A stretch of 64,000 nucleotides of DNA from Ancylostoma caninum (Eukaryota > Nematoda > Chromadorea > Rhabditida > Ancylostomatidae), in NCBI GenBank assembly GCA_037903475.1, contig JBAJFG010000004.1:1612001-1676000 (forward strand). The letters run 5' to 3'. The position numbers were made by a program, and so were the translations under genes. Below, in pieces: positions 36,501-48,443 of this stretch. The notes under the pieces are model-generated. The model had not been told where the DNA came from, did no database searches, and was given only the letters and a program-made list of their open reading frames with translations. The first letter of the stretch is position 1; each line of letters opens with the position of its first letter.

Positions 36501-39110
36501 CGCGTGCGCCACATCGGAAGAGCAGAAATCCGCCAAATGAGCTCACCCACAGCGGAGACCATGCCGTGTCGCAAATGCGTGCGTCGCGCGTCACCAAATC
36601 AACTTCGATGCGTTCGCTCTATCTTGAATGATACGTGCTTCAACATGCAGTGAATTTAGAAGCCAGCTACGATTTCACATATTAACCTAATATGCCAGTG
36701 CAGTGCAAGCAAGAACGGCTGCCGGGGGGGGGGGGTGGAGGGGAAAGGTAAAAAGCCTAAGGCTAGATGTTGCAAGGTTGCACTAGCGCACTTCCACTTT
36801 TTTACTTTTGTGCTTTTTTGAGTCACCCGCTTCTAAACTTGTAAAGACACGACTCATCTTAGCAGAATTTCGCTTTTAAATCCTTGGAAGAAGAGGAAGG
36901 GCGGATCCGTTGCTGCTTGCTATCTATTTTGTGCGACGGTTTTCGCCGTATGAACAGTAAATCTAGCATTGATGACGTAAGTCAGAGCTCATCGAAAAGC
37001 CGGAAACCATATCTCAAGTACAATGTGATCAATGCAATATATAGGAAGTATTTGTGCGATGGAGGAAATGACGTCAGCTACATTGACTGCTTAATGCTCT
37101 GAAAAACCACTCACGATATTGCTTTTTCAGTATCCTTCACATGAGAATTGAGGAAAGAGTCAAAAGTTATGTGATTCTGGAAAACGGTGTAATTCTCCCA
37201 AGCTGTTAGCCAATTATGTGATTATTTCACTTCTTCGCGTGAGCGCCACCCCGTCCCTTGACCCCGCTCCTCGGCTCCACCCACTGGCTCCTCGAGAATT
37301 GGGACTCGAAAAGGGTAATCCCGGCAGTTTTGCAGGAAGCACATATACCATTGTGTTAATTAGCCCCTTAAGATTCATTTCACATGAAAAAAAAAAACAG
37401 AAACGAGGTGGGACAATGCCTTTTAAGTAAGTATGATATGTTTCATCTTCAGTTCATTTTCCTTAGTACAGCTCACAAAATAGAACGTTATTAAAGTAAC
37501 GCGACGATAGTGAATAGCAATAGAAAATCCTAGCTACAGGGAGTGAAACAAAAAAGGAAGGGGGTGTGCTATCAAGAGGAAAACGGGGAGGTGACTTCCT
37601 CACTCTGGCGTCTCGCTTTCACTCAAACTCGACTTGTACGCGCGTTTGCACTGATACACTTCACGATAGGGGTGTGGAGAGTGTACCCGAGACGGATGGC
37701 ATGGCCGAGCTGTGCGATTGGTCAGTTCACGAGACTGGCCAATCGCAGAGGTCTTTCAAGATGTTCTCTCCATAAATGCGGTCCTCACTCTGCGAAAGAG
37801 AACGTGTAAACGCTGAATTGCGCGAAGCGGGTTTGAATCCTGGTATGAGCTGAGGGACCCACGATCATACCAACTCCAAAAACGATTAAAATGCAATTTC
37901 CAGGCCCAAGCTTGGTTCATATCCACCATGGTAAAAGCTAGCATAAAGCAACGAGTGAACAACTGCTTTTGCGCCTAGTCCCAGTGTGTTGAATAGCGAC
38001 GATTTTTGAAATAACAGACACAGAAAGACGACGAAAATGTATGGTAAATACAAGTAAGAGTATTGCTTATATGTGAGAGTCAGACGAACGGAGATATGGG
38101 CAAAGTTATGGAGGACGGATAACCATGGATATAACTTCGTGATAGCGTTTCTGCAAATGGACTGCATGAGAAAATGCCGCCGCTTATGCATACCTATACG
38201 TGGGTAGAGAGTTAATTTTAACGTGTTACCATCTTACAGGATGAACAAAGGTAAAGTACTATTGAATGGAGCGTGGCGGCTGTGAGGGCGGCACTTACAC
38301 GTTGCCTTCGAAAGGATATCCTTCGGCATTAACATTTAATCAGACTTGTAATAGTCACACATTTTTGATGCTATAATAGTCACACATTTTTGATGTGGAT
38401 TTTAGCCTATACACAAATTTTCGAAGTTTCAGAGCTACACTCATGCTAGCACTACTTTATCGCTCACACGCTCATCCGGGAAAACGAGCAGCAGACCTTT
38501 AGCTATAAATCCTTCCAAAAGTCCACTCTGAAAGAAGAAACTCTGAATAGATGCAAGACAAAAAAAACAGCCAGGAAGGTCTAGATAGAGCTCGAAAAAT
38601 CACAACACCTTCTTCCCCTTCATTGCACACAGATTCTGTTCTCAATTTAAAAAAAAAACTAGTGAATAGTGCACAAAGCAATGGTCCGTAGCAGAGAAGT
38701 CTTTGTGATTGCGGCGCATGTATTGAACAGAAGCCAACGTAGACTCGGCTACCAAAAGCACACAATGGTGCTCTCCCCAAATATGGCGATCGGGCAGAGC
38801 TCGTCTGCCTCATCTCTGCTCGAATGGCTCGAATCTGTTATCTATTTACCAATCTACCGCAGATCGGCTGGTAACGGAGACATTTACGGCGAAGGCTGAG
38901 GAGACGCGGATCTTGGGAGCAACGTTACCTAGCTCAAGCCGCGGATGCTTCCTCATTTATTATTTACTTGTTTAGTTGCATACTCCATACAACACCTCTA
39001 ATTTTTTCTTTTCCTATTGTGAACTGTTAATGAGCGCAAAATTTGCATATCTAAAAAATGTGGGGAAAAAATAGAAGTTGCATACGACGAGGTTTGAAGA
39101 TTCCTGGGTG
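33561..39110. other. Intergenic, no gene recognised
   Basis: AT-rich DNA with a poly-G run at 36724-36735, a repeat-like block at 36290-36375 similar in reverse to 1605-1680, and a small palindrome around 37716-37748 (GCGATTGGTCAG against CTGGCCAATCGC). No gene could be supported. Confidence 0.45.
38349..38398. repeat. 25-bp tandem duplication
   Basis: TAATAGTCACACATTTTTGA occurs at 38349 and again at 38374 with the same following bases. Confidence 0.9.
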
Positions 39111-39360
39111 TTAAGGTCAATTTATGCTAGATACGAGCGTTTGACACGCGTGCGTCTATATGATGAAGGACAGGGCCAGTCGGATCGCTAACGCATCTCA
39201 GACGCACTCGTTCACAGCGTCGCTGCGGCAGTGCGTTCTTTTCACTGAAGATGTTTTAATACATGCCGCATTGTGTGGTCTTCATGGGAAATCCTCTGCA
39301 GCTAGCCGCGTGCGTCTGACACGCTACTGACGCCCGCGGCTAGCATAAATTGCCCAATAA
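39111..39360. mobile_element. MITE, about 250 bp, TIR GGTCAATTTATGCTAG
   Basis: The left GGTCAATTTATGCTAG is mirrored at the right by CTAGCATAAATTGCCC, with TTA/TAA at the outer edges, as in PIF/Harbinger-type elements. Inside, GACGCGTGCGTCT-like and GCGTCTGACACGC sequences continue the inverted repeat. The inner segment 39160-39260 resembles 5330-5440 in the giant inverted repeat (CCAGTCG..GCTAACGC..CAGACGCA). Confidence 0.75.
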
Positions 39361-42250
39361 TTCCATTGGTTAGCTTTCGGTACAAAAATATCTTCATCGG
39401 ACATACAACATGTCTGCTGGATTCAGTCTAGATCAATCAGCATCACCATTCGTGTAAATTATCAGACACTAATGAACTTATCGCATGTGAAAATTCAAAA
39501 CTTGACAGAGGCATCTACATTACTATTTGAGACTCCAGGATAGCTCCATAATGTCAAAGACAAAGGTGTAGAATAGGGCGAGTTCTCAGCATCAATGGCC
39601 AGTGATCAATCGAACCGTTAATCGAGGCAAAATAAAAATCGATATTGCTCTGTTACCCACTGTATGTATTCATTAATAGAGTTTCTGATGCCTAATGTGG
39701 AGGGAGGAAGGCACATAATGTTCTTCCGGTGCAACATATTTATGAACCATTCTTGATTTTTTTTTCAAAAATCCAAGTTTATTAACACATAGATTGCTGT
39801 TCTAATTAAAATCAGATTTGGCGTCTTTGACTTCTATAACTGCTCAGTACTTTTATCCTTGCAATAAGGTGAATGGGAGAACTCTAGGCTGTGAGAGAGG
39901 ACCACATCAAGGGCATTGCGCACTGCACTTGATCACCAAGTTCGATTTCTGCAGCCCCGGAGGTTACCCAACACTGTTGTGATCTATGATCCAATAGGAT
40001 GGGTGACGGAATCGAAGACGTTCATCTGTGCAGTCGCAGAAGCTGTACTACTAACGGAAAACTCTTCGCCCATTGATTACCGACAGCATAAATAACCTGG
40101 AGCCTATATTTATTGAAAAAAAATCAGCTCGAGTGTCCCTGCCGGCGCTTTCCAGCTGCTTTTCGCAAGTGCAACACAAATATCCGGGCGTCGACGGTGC
40201 TTGTTCCCGGATTCCCGCGACACACGCACGTTTCGCGCATGGCAACGGCCACCGCGAATGAGATCAGCGCATGCATCCTTCAATCAACTGAATCTACTTC
40301 TAGCATCAAATACTGTTGGCTTTGCTTGCTCAGGAGCTGTAAGGACCCAGAGAATTGGGGTCCCATGTGCCGAAATATGACAAGGAAGTAGTTATTGCAA
40401 TAAAAGCAATAACTTCCGGGGCATGCTGAGTTCTCCAGCCTGCCTCCAGTATCTTAAAATGAGTGGTGTTGGAGGCAGTCTTCCACTCAGAACAGTACTG
40501 GGATGTGAAGTAAGAATATGAACACAGGAAAGCATCACCTAATTCTAAAAGAAAAAATTTGGCAAAAAGGGTTTGTCCAGCAAAGCGTGAATCGATTCAG
40601 GATTCCTAGCGGTAGAGTAATAGATGTGGTTTTGTTTACTGATTTCGAGCTGATCAGGAACTCAGGGATGTTCAAGAGGAGTTTTTTCAGTGACCATTAT
40701 TCCAAAAATCCAAGGTATTTTGAAGATATTCAAATTTGAAGCAGGGAGAGTTATTAAAGACTTCGCTCACTTCCAGCATTACAAACACTACGACAAGTGA
40801 CGCATACCTATTGTACCAGCACCCAAAATAGTTATGATTTATTGTATCTGCTGTGGGTTATGATGGTAAAATGCATGTCAAGGTCTTCTCAGAGTGCCAA
40901 TCAAAAAATGTCCAAACACATAGGAGTTTGATGCAGAAAATGGTCATAAATTCCTGCTCTAGGAATACAGTAAGAACATCAGCATGAGGTATAGCAGTCG
41001 TAAGGAGGATAACTCATTAGTGATCGCTGTAGTGAAGCTGGTAACCGCCTGTAAATTGAAGATGGACCAGACTCGTCAGTCATGAATACGTAAATGCAAA
41101 ATAGCTAACTCATTCTAAATTAGCTACAAATTCAAGGTGAGAACTCAGTCTTTTTAGGTAAATTGGCAGAAGTACGTATGAACTTTAACGTCAGAACGAG
41201 ACGGTCTCTCTAACCACAAAAGCTGAACCGGAAGCTGAGTGTTAGTAGAATGTGGACAGCTAAAGATACACGACTTGAGGAGAAAGGCTTACTGCTCATG
41301 ACTTACAAAATGAACCCATTAGATCGTACTGGAAAATAATACCGACGGAAAACTATAGAGAATGGCAACACCGCCAAAACCCCTATGTTTCGAGCGAGAT
41401 CCCCATTGTTTAGAAGCATCTGGTGGCAAGATCACGGAGAATCAACAGAGCGAAGAGCGGAACCAGCGCGGAAAAGACGCGCCCCGGGTCTCGGCACTGC
41501 GCGCTGAAGAAATGAGCTTACCTCCGAACCGCTCAGTCGACTGTTTGATTTGTGCCAACAAACAGAGTCGAGGAGGTTCACGGTGTCACGAGGCAAATGG
41601 CATCGAGGCAAACCTAGTCGCCGCTGAGTAGAGGCTTCGCTGGCGCAAATATTTCGAGGAATTTTGTCGATGGGCAGGTCATACGGTAAACTGTCCACAA
41701 ACACAAATCTTTAGAGTTCTACAAAACCTGTGGGCTATTTTATTTTATTTTATTTGTACGTTACAAGAACGCACTGAACATCAGAGTCGACTAACATCAA
41801 ATGCGAAGAAACAAAGCAGAAAAAATGCTGATTTTAAACAATAAACACGAACACTTGCAGTAAAACTTAACGACAGATGCTTAAGATAGACAGCGAAATT
41901 TCCCAACGCTTAGTAAAAGAAGAAAATCTAAAATTTGACCAGCTGTACACCCCAATGTCCCAACTTTTATGTTGCTATATTTTTACTAGCTTAATGCTAT
42001 TATTAGTTCTACTAAATTATATTTGGTCATTCGAAAAATGATTCGTACATCCTTCGTGGTTTTAATTCTTAATCTACAATCACCTTCTTCCACAGAGCAT
42101 CAAAATGGGGTTTCTAATCTGGTCTCGTCCTGGATTTCTGAATATCAGCTCAGAAGGGGTGAAGGGAGTGGCAGGGAAGGAGGTGTTCCACCGTGAAGCG
42201 CCCATCTTGAAAGCAAGAGAATGAAGATGGTAACAACACACGAATTGGTG
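39361..42250. other. Intergenic, no gene recognised
   Basis: Short open frames at 40073-40391 and 41362-41704 are open on both strands and carry no recognisable domain. A small hairpin GTTATTGC-AATAAAA-GCAATAAC lies near 40391-40413. A TTTTA-rich run lies at 41735-41755. Confidence 0.4.
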
Positions 42251-42356
42251 GACACAGGGGGGAGGGGTCGGCGGAGGAGGGGGACCAATTTTCGAGATCA
42301 CTTTATAAAATAAATAAAATTCTTGTATGAATTTGTTTTAGTTGTTTATTTTTACA
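42251..42356. mobile_element. Half-copy of the CAGTGGCGG MITE
   Basis: GGGGGACCAATTTTCGAGAT, CTTTATAAAATAAATAAAAT and TTGTTTATTTTTA match the left half of the family (compare 3450-3545). The right half is missing or unrecognisable and there is no flanking microsatellite. Confidence 0.55.
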
Positions 42357-42559
42357 GTCAATTTCCAGGCATTCATTTCTAATTATTTCATATTTGAACT
42401 GACACGTGAAGTCATTAGGATCGGATATTCAAGACTACTAAGACGAAAATGTCCATAGAGAACTGCTAACTATGCTATGGTTATAAAAAGGACTGATTCC
42501 CAATACGCATAATATATTCCGAGAAACTCGTCTTCTATTCCAGGGGCTGCATCACTCCC

Positions 42560-43141
42560 ACATACCGCTACTTGTTGAAAGAATCGGTTAGAGACACAAA
42601 CAATACTGATGACTGTTTCGTATGTCACAACAGATGACGAATGAACAAGAAACGAATATTTTTCACTGTTGTGTCAATAGCAAAAATGTTTCGAAGCTGC
42701 GGGATTTCAGTTTGTGTAATCGGAAGTGTTCTTGTATTGTTTCATGTTGTCTCAGATCTTCTCTTCTTCTGAAACTGCAAGAAGATCAATCGTCAACAAT
42801 TTCTCTTCGTTGGTATTGGATGTTGGTACATCCAGGCTCGTTAGTTGAAAAATTTCGCTGGATATTGCAGCATGAAAGCGCATTTCAAACCCTAATCATG
42901 GTCGATCGTTTCAGTCCATCCTTTGAAAGAAAACGCACTCCGTCTCCAGAAGCTTGCCACCATTAGACTGGCAAGTTACGAATCCTGGCTCCTAAAAGTG
43001 ATGCAGGAAAGGACAATGTTGGAAAATTTTCAAGATATAATCCAGCAGCAAAAACAGCTACCTTTGGATTTTTTTCATTCAATTGTCTCTGCTCATCCTG
43101 TTTCACTGAAAACGCATACATGTTTACTTATGTTTAGATGA
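42560..43141 (+). CDS. Possible exons of an unidentified gene
   Basis: Three in-frame stretches look protein-like: 42547-42587 (GLHHSHIPLLVERI), 42632-42915 (through CCLRSSLLLKLQEDQSS and LVHPGSLVEKFRWILQHES), and 42917-43141 (LQKLATIRLASYESWLLK and ERTMLENFQDIIQQQKQL, a helical segment). AGs at 42545, 42631 and 42916 could be acceptors, but a one-base frame change between the second and third parts is not explained by a clear intron. Family not recognised; it may be a pseudogene. Confidence 0.3.
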
Positions 43142-43939
43142 CAATGTATTATTTGTATTGGTTTTGCAACTCGAAAGAATCTTCGTTGTCTTGAGTGTAT
43201 CAATAAATAAGCAGGTTGTTGGTGTCTTTCTTCGTTTTAATGAGCGAGCGATAGGGGTTTTTCCTTCGTTCCTTCACTGTTACCGTGTGCAACGTTTTAT
43301 AGCTCATCAAAAGGAATATTTAGTGCTCCAGGTCATCCGTTCTTCAGAAAACTTAGAAAATTGTCTGCGAAAATAACGGGTTTTTTTTCTCAAAATTTCC
43401 GCATAATTTTTCTCGAAAAGTCCGCAATTCTATCGATAAAGGTTTTTTTTAACTGAGAAATACTTCAAATACTAATTGTAAGTCGAAGTCAGGACTGAGG
43501 TGAGCGGTTACTTTAAAGCGCAAACTCGTTGGGCAGAGCATTATTTTGCTTCTCGAAGGATAGCAATGAATTACCCAGGTAAATGTGCACTGTAATTGAG
43601 TTTCAAAGATTGAGAAAGATTGGAAACAAACACCCTTGCAGATTACTGACCCCCCCCCCCCCCAAAAAAAAAAGCTCAAGAAATTTCACTCAAACTTCGC
43701 ATAGTGAGGGAGGGGGGAGGTACATTTGAGCTGCAGAACATGCGTAATGTAACCATTTCCTGCTGTGATCCTGTTTTTTTTTCTTGAATCACGACGGGTA
43801 TGCTGTGAATTCAGCATCTCATTGAACCTTCTCAAAAACTGTACCGCGGATTCATTCAAATCGTTAGGCGTGATATAGTGCATTGTCTCATTGCCTTGTC
43901 ACGAAAGAAATTCGTCCACGTTCACTAGGATGTAAACCT

Positions 43940-44540
43940 TGATAACGTTGTCAACTACCCACTTTAGCATTGAATTCGCCCAGCACAACTGTATAAGTGG
44001 ATTTCTGTCTCAGATGACGATGAAGTTCTTCATAGAAGTCTTCGATTTCATCATCACTGGCAGCCAACGTTGGAGCGTTTACTGCAACGACCTTCATATT
44101 AGATGATTTGCCAACTTTGAACTTCAGTATCGCAAGTCTGTACGATATAGCTTCCATAGAGATCAATCGACTCGTTATTAACGCGATGAAGCCGACAGCG
44201 CCAAAACGATTCTTCGCAGCACCAAGCATCAGTTCGCTACCTACCATCATGCCATTTTACAGAAATCTCCTTCTTACGCCTTGTTTCGCACACTGCTACA
44301 ATGTCGATCTTGATGTTTTGCAGCTCGTCAAACAAGAAGCTTAGTGCCGATTCGGAGTTCAAAGTCCTTACGTTGTATGTTCCAAGGTTCATATCAATGC
44401 AACGGTGACCGCTAACTACTGCGAGATTCCTCGCACCCCCTGCCCCTATGGCGTTCCGGCCGTCATTAGTGCGAGAGGGGCTACGCAGGACTGGGGACCA
44501 TTCATTTAAGAACTTTAAAACCATGGTTGCTGTGGCCAAA
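43940..44540 (-). pseudogene. RTE-type retrotransposon endonuclease fragment
   Basis: Two overlapping minus-strand frames (44539-44237 and 44250-43951) read LGTYNVRTLNSESALSFLFD, AVCETRR, then VVAVNAPT and VVLGEFNAKVGS, i.e. the APE-type endonuclease that starts RTE retrotransposon proteins. The TETRR-like catalytic Glu is present as CETRR. A frameshift separates the halves and the reverse transcriptase is absent. The sequence differs clearly from the RTE copy at 51318-54689, so it is a separate subfamily. Confidence 0.85.
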
Positions 44541-45435
44541 AATCCGCCGCCTGGTGGCCTTCCTTCTGGCGATGTTTCGTCCGCTCTACTTCACCTGGCC
44601 CGAGGGATCCATGGAGGGCGCCTCGGTGGACACTTGGTCCGGGAGTGACGTCATCAGCACGAAATGGGCAACACCACCTGACAAATCAAGCCCCAGCATC
44701 GCGACAAGACGATCCACCATGCTGGGGAGGGGGGGTCGTTTACATGAATTTATGAAAACTTTATGAGAACTAGTAGGATCTGAATTATTGCATTGAATAT
44801 TTCTTCTACCGGTCATGTTGTTGTGTTGTTAATGTAAGTTCGTGAAAATTATAGTGAGATGTCATGAGAGGTAGTAGGATTTAAGTCGGTTTTGTTGTGT
44901 GGATTTCTCGTAAAATATTTTGTAACCAGCCTGGCCGTCCGGCTAACGCCGGACTTCCAGACTTTTATTGATGCTCGCTTCGCTCGCATACTGTATGTTG
45001 AAAGCAGGCACAAAAGTGTAAATGGATTGATAAAATCTGTATCCTTCCACGCACTTCTTCCGCTATCCTGAGATGCCCTCGATCTCGTAGTTGTTGCTTT
45101 CTCGCATATGAACGAAGTTACGCCCTCCCATATGAGCGAAGTTAGTGGTCGTGAAGAATTGAGTGTAACCGATTCAGTGCGAATGTTATCTCTAAATGAT
45201 TTAGGCTCAACTGGTTGTTGTGGTAATTCGAGTGATAAGGGGCCACCGGTGTATATAAACGGAAAGGAGGGAGTGGTTCATTCAAACACAAACGGAATGG
45301 GAAGAGAACATGGATAGGAAAGGAATCATTGTTCATCTAGGTGACTTAGGTGGGTGCGTCCGCAAAAACAGGGTAAGCGTAACCCTCAAGCAGAAATAGA
45401 CACGCCTAGCGAATTCCTATTACGTGCGGAGCTTG

Positions 45436-45962
45436 CACACCCTTATCGCATCGTTGGACCCGACTCCAGGCGTTTCCCCACTTTTGGACGCCGGCGCACC
45501 CTTATCACACCGTTGGACCCGACTCCAGGCGTTTCCCCACTTCTGGACGCCAGCGCACCCTTATCACACCGTTGGACCCGACTCCAGGCGTTTCCCCACT
45601 TTTGGACGCCGGCGCACCCTTATCACACGTTGGACCCGACTCCAGGCGTTTCCCCACTTTTGGACGCCGGCGCACCCTTATCACACCGTTGGACCCGACT
45701 CCAGGCGTTTCCCCACTTTTCGACGCCGGCGCACCCTTATCACACCGTTGGACCGACTCCAGGCGTTTCCCCACTTTTGGACGCCGGCGCCGGCGCACCC
45801 TTATCACACCGTTGGACCCGACTCCAGGCGTTTCCCCACTTTTGGACGCCGGCGCACCCTTATCACACTGTTGGACCCGACTCCAGCGTTTCCCCACTTT
45901 TGGACGCCGGCGCACCCTTATCACACCGTTGGACCCGTCTCCCCCCATTGGGCGCCGGCGCA
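45436..45962. repeat. 59-bp GC-rich minisatellite, about nine copies
   Basis: ACCCTTATCACACCGTTGGA, then CCCGACTCCAGGCGTTTCCC and CACTTTTGGACGCCGGCGC repeat with a 59-bp period (one 58-bp copy, one with an extra GCCGGC). As 59 is not a multiple of three, all frames on both strands remain open, which explains the long but meaningless open frames of 163-241 codons here. Confidence 0.95.
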
Positions 45963-46155
45963 GCCCTTCTCCATGGACTCCATTGACGGACCCGTTGTAC
46001 ACCATCCGACCTTCTGGTCGACCATCTCTCTACCCCACTCCACCACACCATACCCGTTCTTAGCCTTTTATATGATCTCACAATCACCACCAATCACCAT
46101 CACTGACCAATCACAGTGCGTGTGCACACGCACGCACAGAGTCACATAATGTCTG

Positions 46156-46211
<56 letters not shown>

Positions 46212-46214
<3 letters not shown>

Positions 46215-46468
46215 TGGCGGACGCAGAAAGTGGGCGGGAGGGGGGGCGTGGGAAGAAAAGTGGGGTCTCCGCCGTTTTGGGGACCCAGACGGAAAATAAA
46301 ATTAATAATAATATTAATTATAATAATAAACAATAAATAAAAAATATATTAAAAATAATAATAAAAATAAACAATTAAAAATAAACTAACACAAGATTTT
46401 TATTTGTATTGTAAAGTAATTTCGAAAATTTGGCGACCCATTCTCGGGCCCCCCCCCTGCGTCCGCCA

Positions 46469-46471
<3 letters not shown>
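46212..46471. mobile_element. Microsatellite-associated MITE, copy 2
   Basis: 260 bp, perfect 15-bp termini CAGTGGCGGACGCAG, opposite orientation to copy 1 (starts CAGAAAGTGGGCGGGAG side first). Flanks ATATATAT on both sides. Confidence 0.92.
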
Positions 46472-46504
<33 letters not shown>

Positions 46505-46507
<3 letters not shown>

Positions 46508-46699
46508 GAAGCTCCAAATGTCCGCAGTCAAGAGGGCGTGGCCACGGCGCGGCTCCTTGATCAGACACAGGCGCTCTCTATGCTGCCTCTGGCTTCTCTG
46601 ACTCTGCAGCCAACCAGTGGCAGCATGCCGAGCGCCTGTGTCTCTGTCTAAAGCCGCGTCGTGGCCACGTCCCTCTTGACTGCGGACATTTGGAGCTTC

Positions 46700-46702
<3 letters not shown>
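46505..46702. mobile_element. Second foldback/MITE family in the same TA array
   Basis: 198 bp. About 50 bp at each end are inverted repeats (CAGGAAGCTCCAAATGTCCG at the left, its complement at the right; both followed inward by the CAGTCAAGAGGG type sequence). TATATATA lies on both sides, consistent with an 8-bp duplication. It shares only the CAG...CTG ends with the other family. No coding content. Confidence 0.88.
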
Positions 46703-46753
<51 letters not shown>

Positions 46754-47456
46754 TATGATACTGTTGTGCAGATGAAATGGATTAATGATTTGTTGTATTC
46801 AGTGTGTTAGATGAAATGGATTGATGATTTTTGTATTTAGTGTGTTTGTAAAATTGCATATTTCGCCTTTAACAGTTTTCAACTTGTTAGTTACTACATA
46901 CTATTTATGGATGAAGGCAGTATGTTACTACATATGGAGGTTGCATGGCGTGACGTCATCGCCCATATGGTAGTGATTCACTGGGCGCGCGTACTGATCT
47001 CGCTCGCTGAGGCGCCCCAATCTCGCTAGTCCCAGGCTCTTACCTGCACTCGGCTGGATCCCGAGGATAACCATGGATTTCGGGCCGTTAGGCCCGGAAT
47101 CCGCGGCTGTCACTGGTTTAATTACCCAAGTTTGAGGTACCTACATACACGTATACACAGATACATACATAGATACACGCATACATTCATACATAGACAC
47201 ATACAAACATACATACAAACATACATACAGGGCGGACAACTCGTCCGCACCCATCAGACGCTCCGCCCCCTCGAGCAGACGCTCCGCCCACTCGCCGAAC
47301 AGCCCGATTTGCCGGGATTTCCACGGTTTTTTCGGTTTTGCTCGGTTCTCCTCGGATTTCTAGCATCTCCTCAGCCGCCAGCCCCCGCGAGACACCAGAC
47401 ATACATACATACATACATACATACATACATACATACATACATACATACATACATAC

Positions 47457-47726
47457 CAGTGGCGGACGCAGAAAGTGGGCGGGAGGGGGGGCGTGGGAAG
47501 AAAAGTGGGGTCTCCGCCGTTTTGGGGACCCAGACGGAAAATAAAATTAATAATAATATTAATTATAATAATAAACAATAAATAAAAAATATATTAAAAA
47601 TAATAATAAAAATAAACAATTAAAAATAAACTAACACAAGATTTTTATTTGTATTGTAAAGTAATTTCGAAAATTTGGCGACCCATTCTCGGGGGGGCGC
47701 GCCGCCCCCCCCTGCGTCCGCCACTG
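47457..47726. mobile_element. Microsatellite-associated MITE, copy 3
   Basis: 270 bp, 15-bp termini intact, orientation as copy 2. Flanks ATACATAC on both sides, consistent with an 8-bp target duplication in a CATA array. Internal sequence nearly identical to copies 2 and 5. Confidence 0.93.
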
Positions 47727-47758
47727 ATACATACATACATACATACATACATACATAC

Positions 47759-48040
47759 CAGTGGCGGACGCAAGGAGGGGGAGAGTGGGCGGGAGGAGGC
47801 GTCCCCCCGAGAATGGATCGCCAAATTTTCGAAATTACTTTACAATACAAATAAAAGCTTGTGTTAGTTTATTATTAATTGTTTATTTTTGTCATTATTT
47901 TTAATATAATTTTTGTTCATTATTTATTATTATAACTGATATTTTTATTAATTTTATTTTCCATCCGGGTCCCCAAATCGGCGGAGACCCCACTTTTTTC
48001 CCACGCCCCCCCTCCCGCCCACTTTCTGCGTCCGCCACTG
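47759..48040. mobile_element. Microsatellite-associated MITE, copy 4
   Basis: 282 bp, orientation as copy 1; left terminus CAGTGGCGGACGCAA has one mismatch, and the interior has more substitutions than the other CATA-embedded copies. Flanks ATACATAC on both sides. Confidence 0.92.
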
Positions 48041-48068
48041 ATACATACATACATACATACATACATAC

Positions 48069-48348
48069 CAGTGGCGGACGCAGAAAGTGGGCGGGAGGGG
48101 GGGCGTGGGAAGAAAAGTGGGGTCTCCGCCGTTTTGGGGACCCAGACGGAAAATAAAATTAATAATAATATTAATTATAATAATAAACAATAAATAAAAA
48201 ATATATTAAAAATAATAATAAAAATAAACAATTAAAAATAAACTAACACAAGATTTTTATTTGTATTGTAAAGTAATTTCGAAAATTTGGCGACCCATTC
48301 TCGGGGGGGGCGCGCCCCCCCCCGCCCCCCCCCCTGCGTCCGCCACTG
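48069..48348. mobile_element. Microsatellite-associated MITE, copy 5
   Basis: 280 bp, perfect termini, orientation as copies 2 and 3 and almost identical inside; differs mainly in the length of the internal poly-G/poly-C run. Flanks ATACATAC on both sides. Confidence 0.93.
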
Positions 48349-48443
48349 ATACATACATACATACATACATACATACATACATACAGACATACATACATAC
48401 ATACATACATACATACATACATACATACATACATACATACATA

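Larger units (their letters stand above)
46158..46750. repeat. (TA)n microsatellite entered by two different elements
   Basis: TA runs at about 46158-46211, 46472-46504 and 46703-46750 separate two inverted-repeat elements (46212-46471 and 46505-46702). Confidence 0.95.

Noticed and set aside
44935..44970. GTCCGGC-TAAC-GCCGGAC hairpin considered as a Helitron 3' end
   Set aside because: No CTRR terminus at the expected distance and no Helitron 5' end seen.
45354..46149. Open frames of 163-241 codons
   Set aside because: The 59-bp minisatellite keeps every frame open; repeated Pro/Arg/His-rich translation is not evidence of a gene.
47398..48443. Regular repeat-spacer pattern reminiscent of a CRISPR array
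   Set aside because: The repeats are CATA microsatellites and the spacers are copies of one transposon; the window is eukaryotic.
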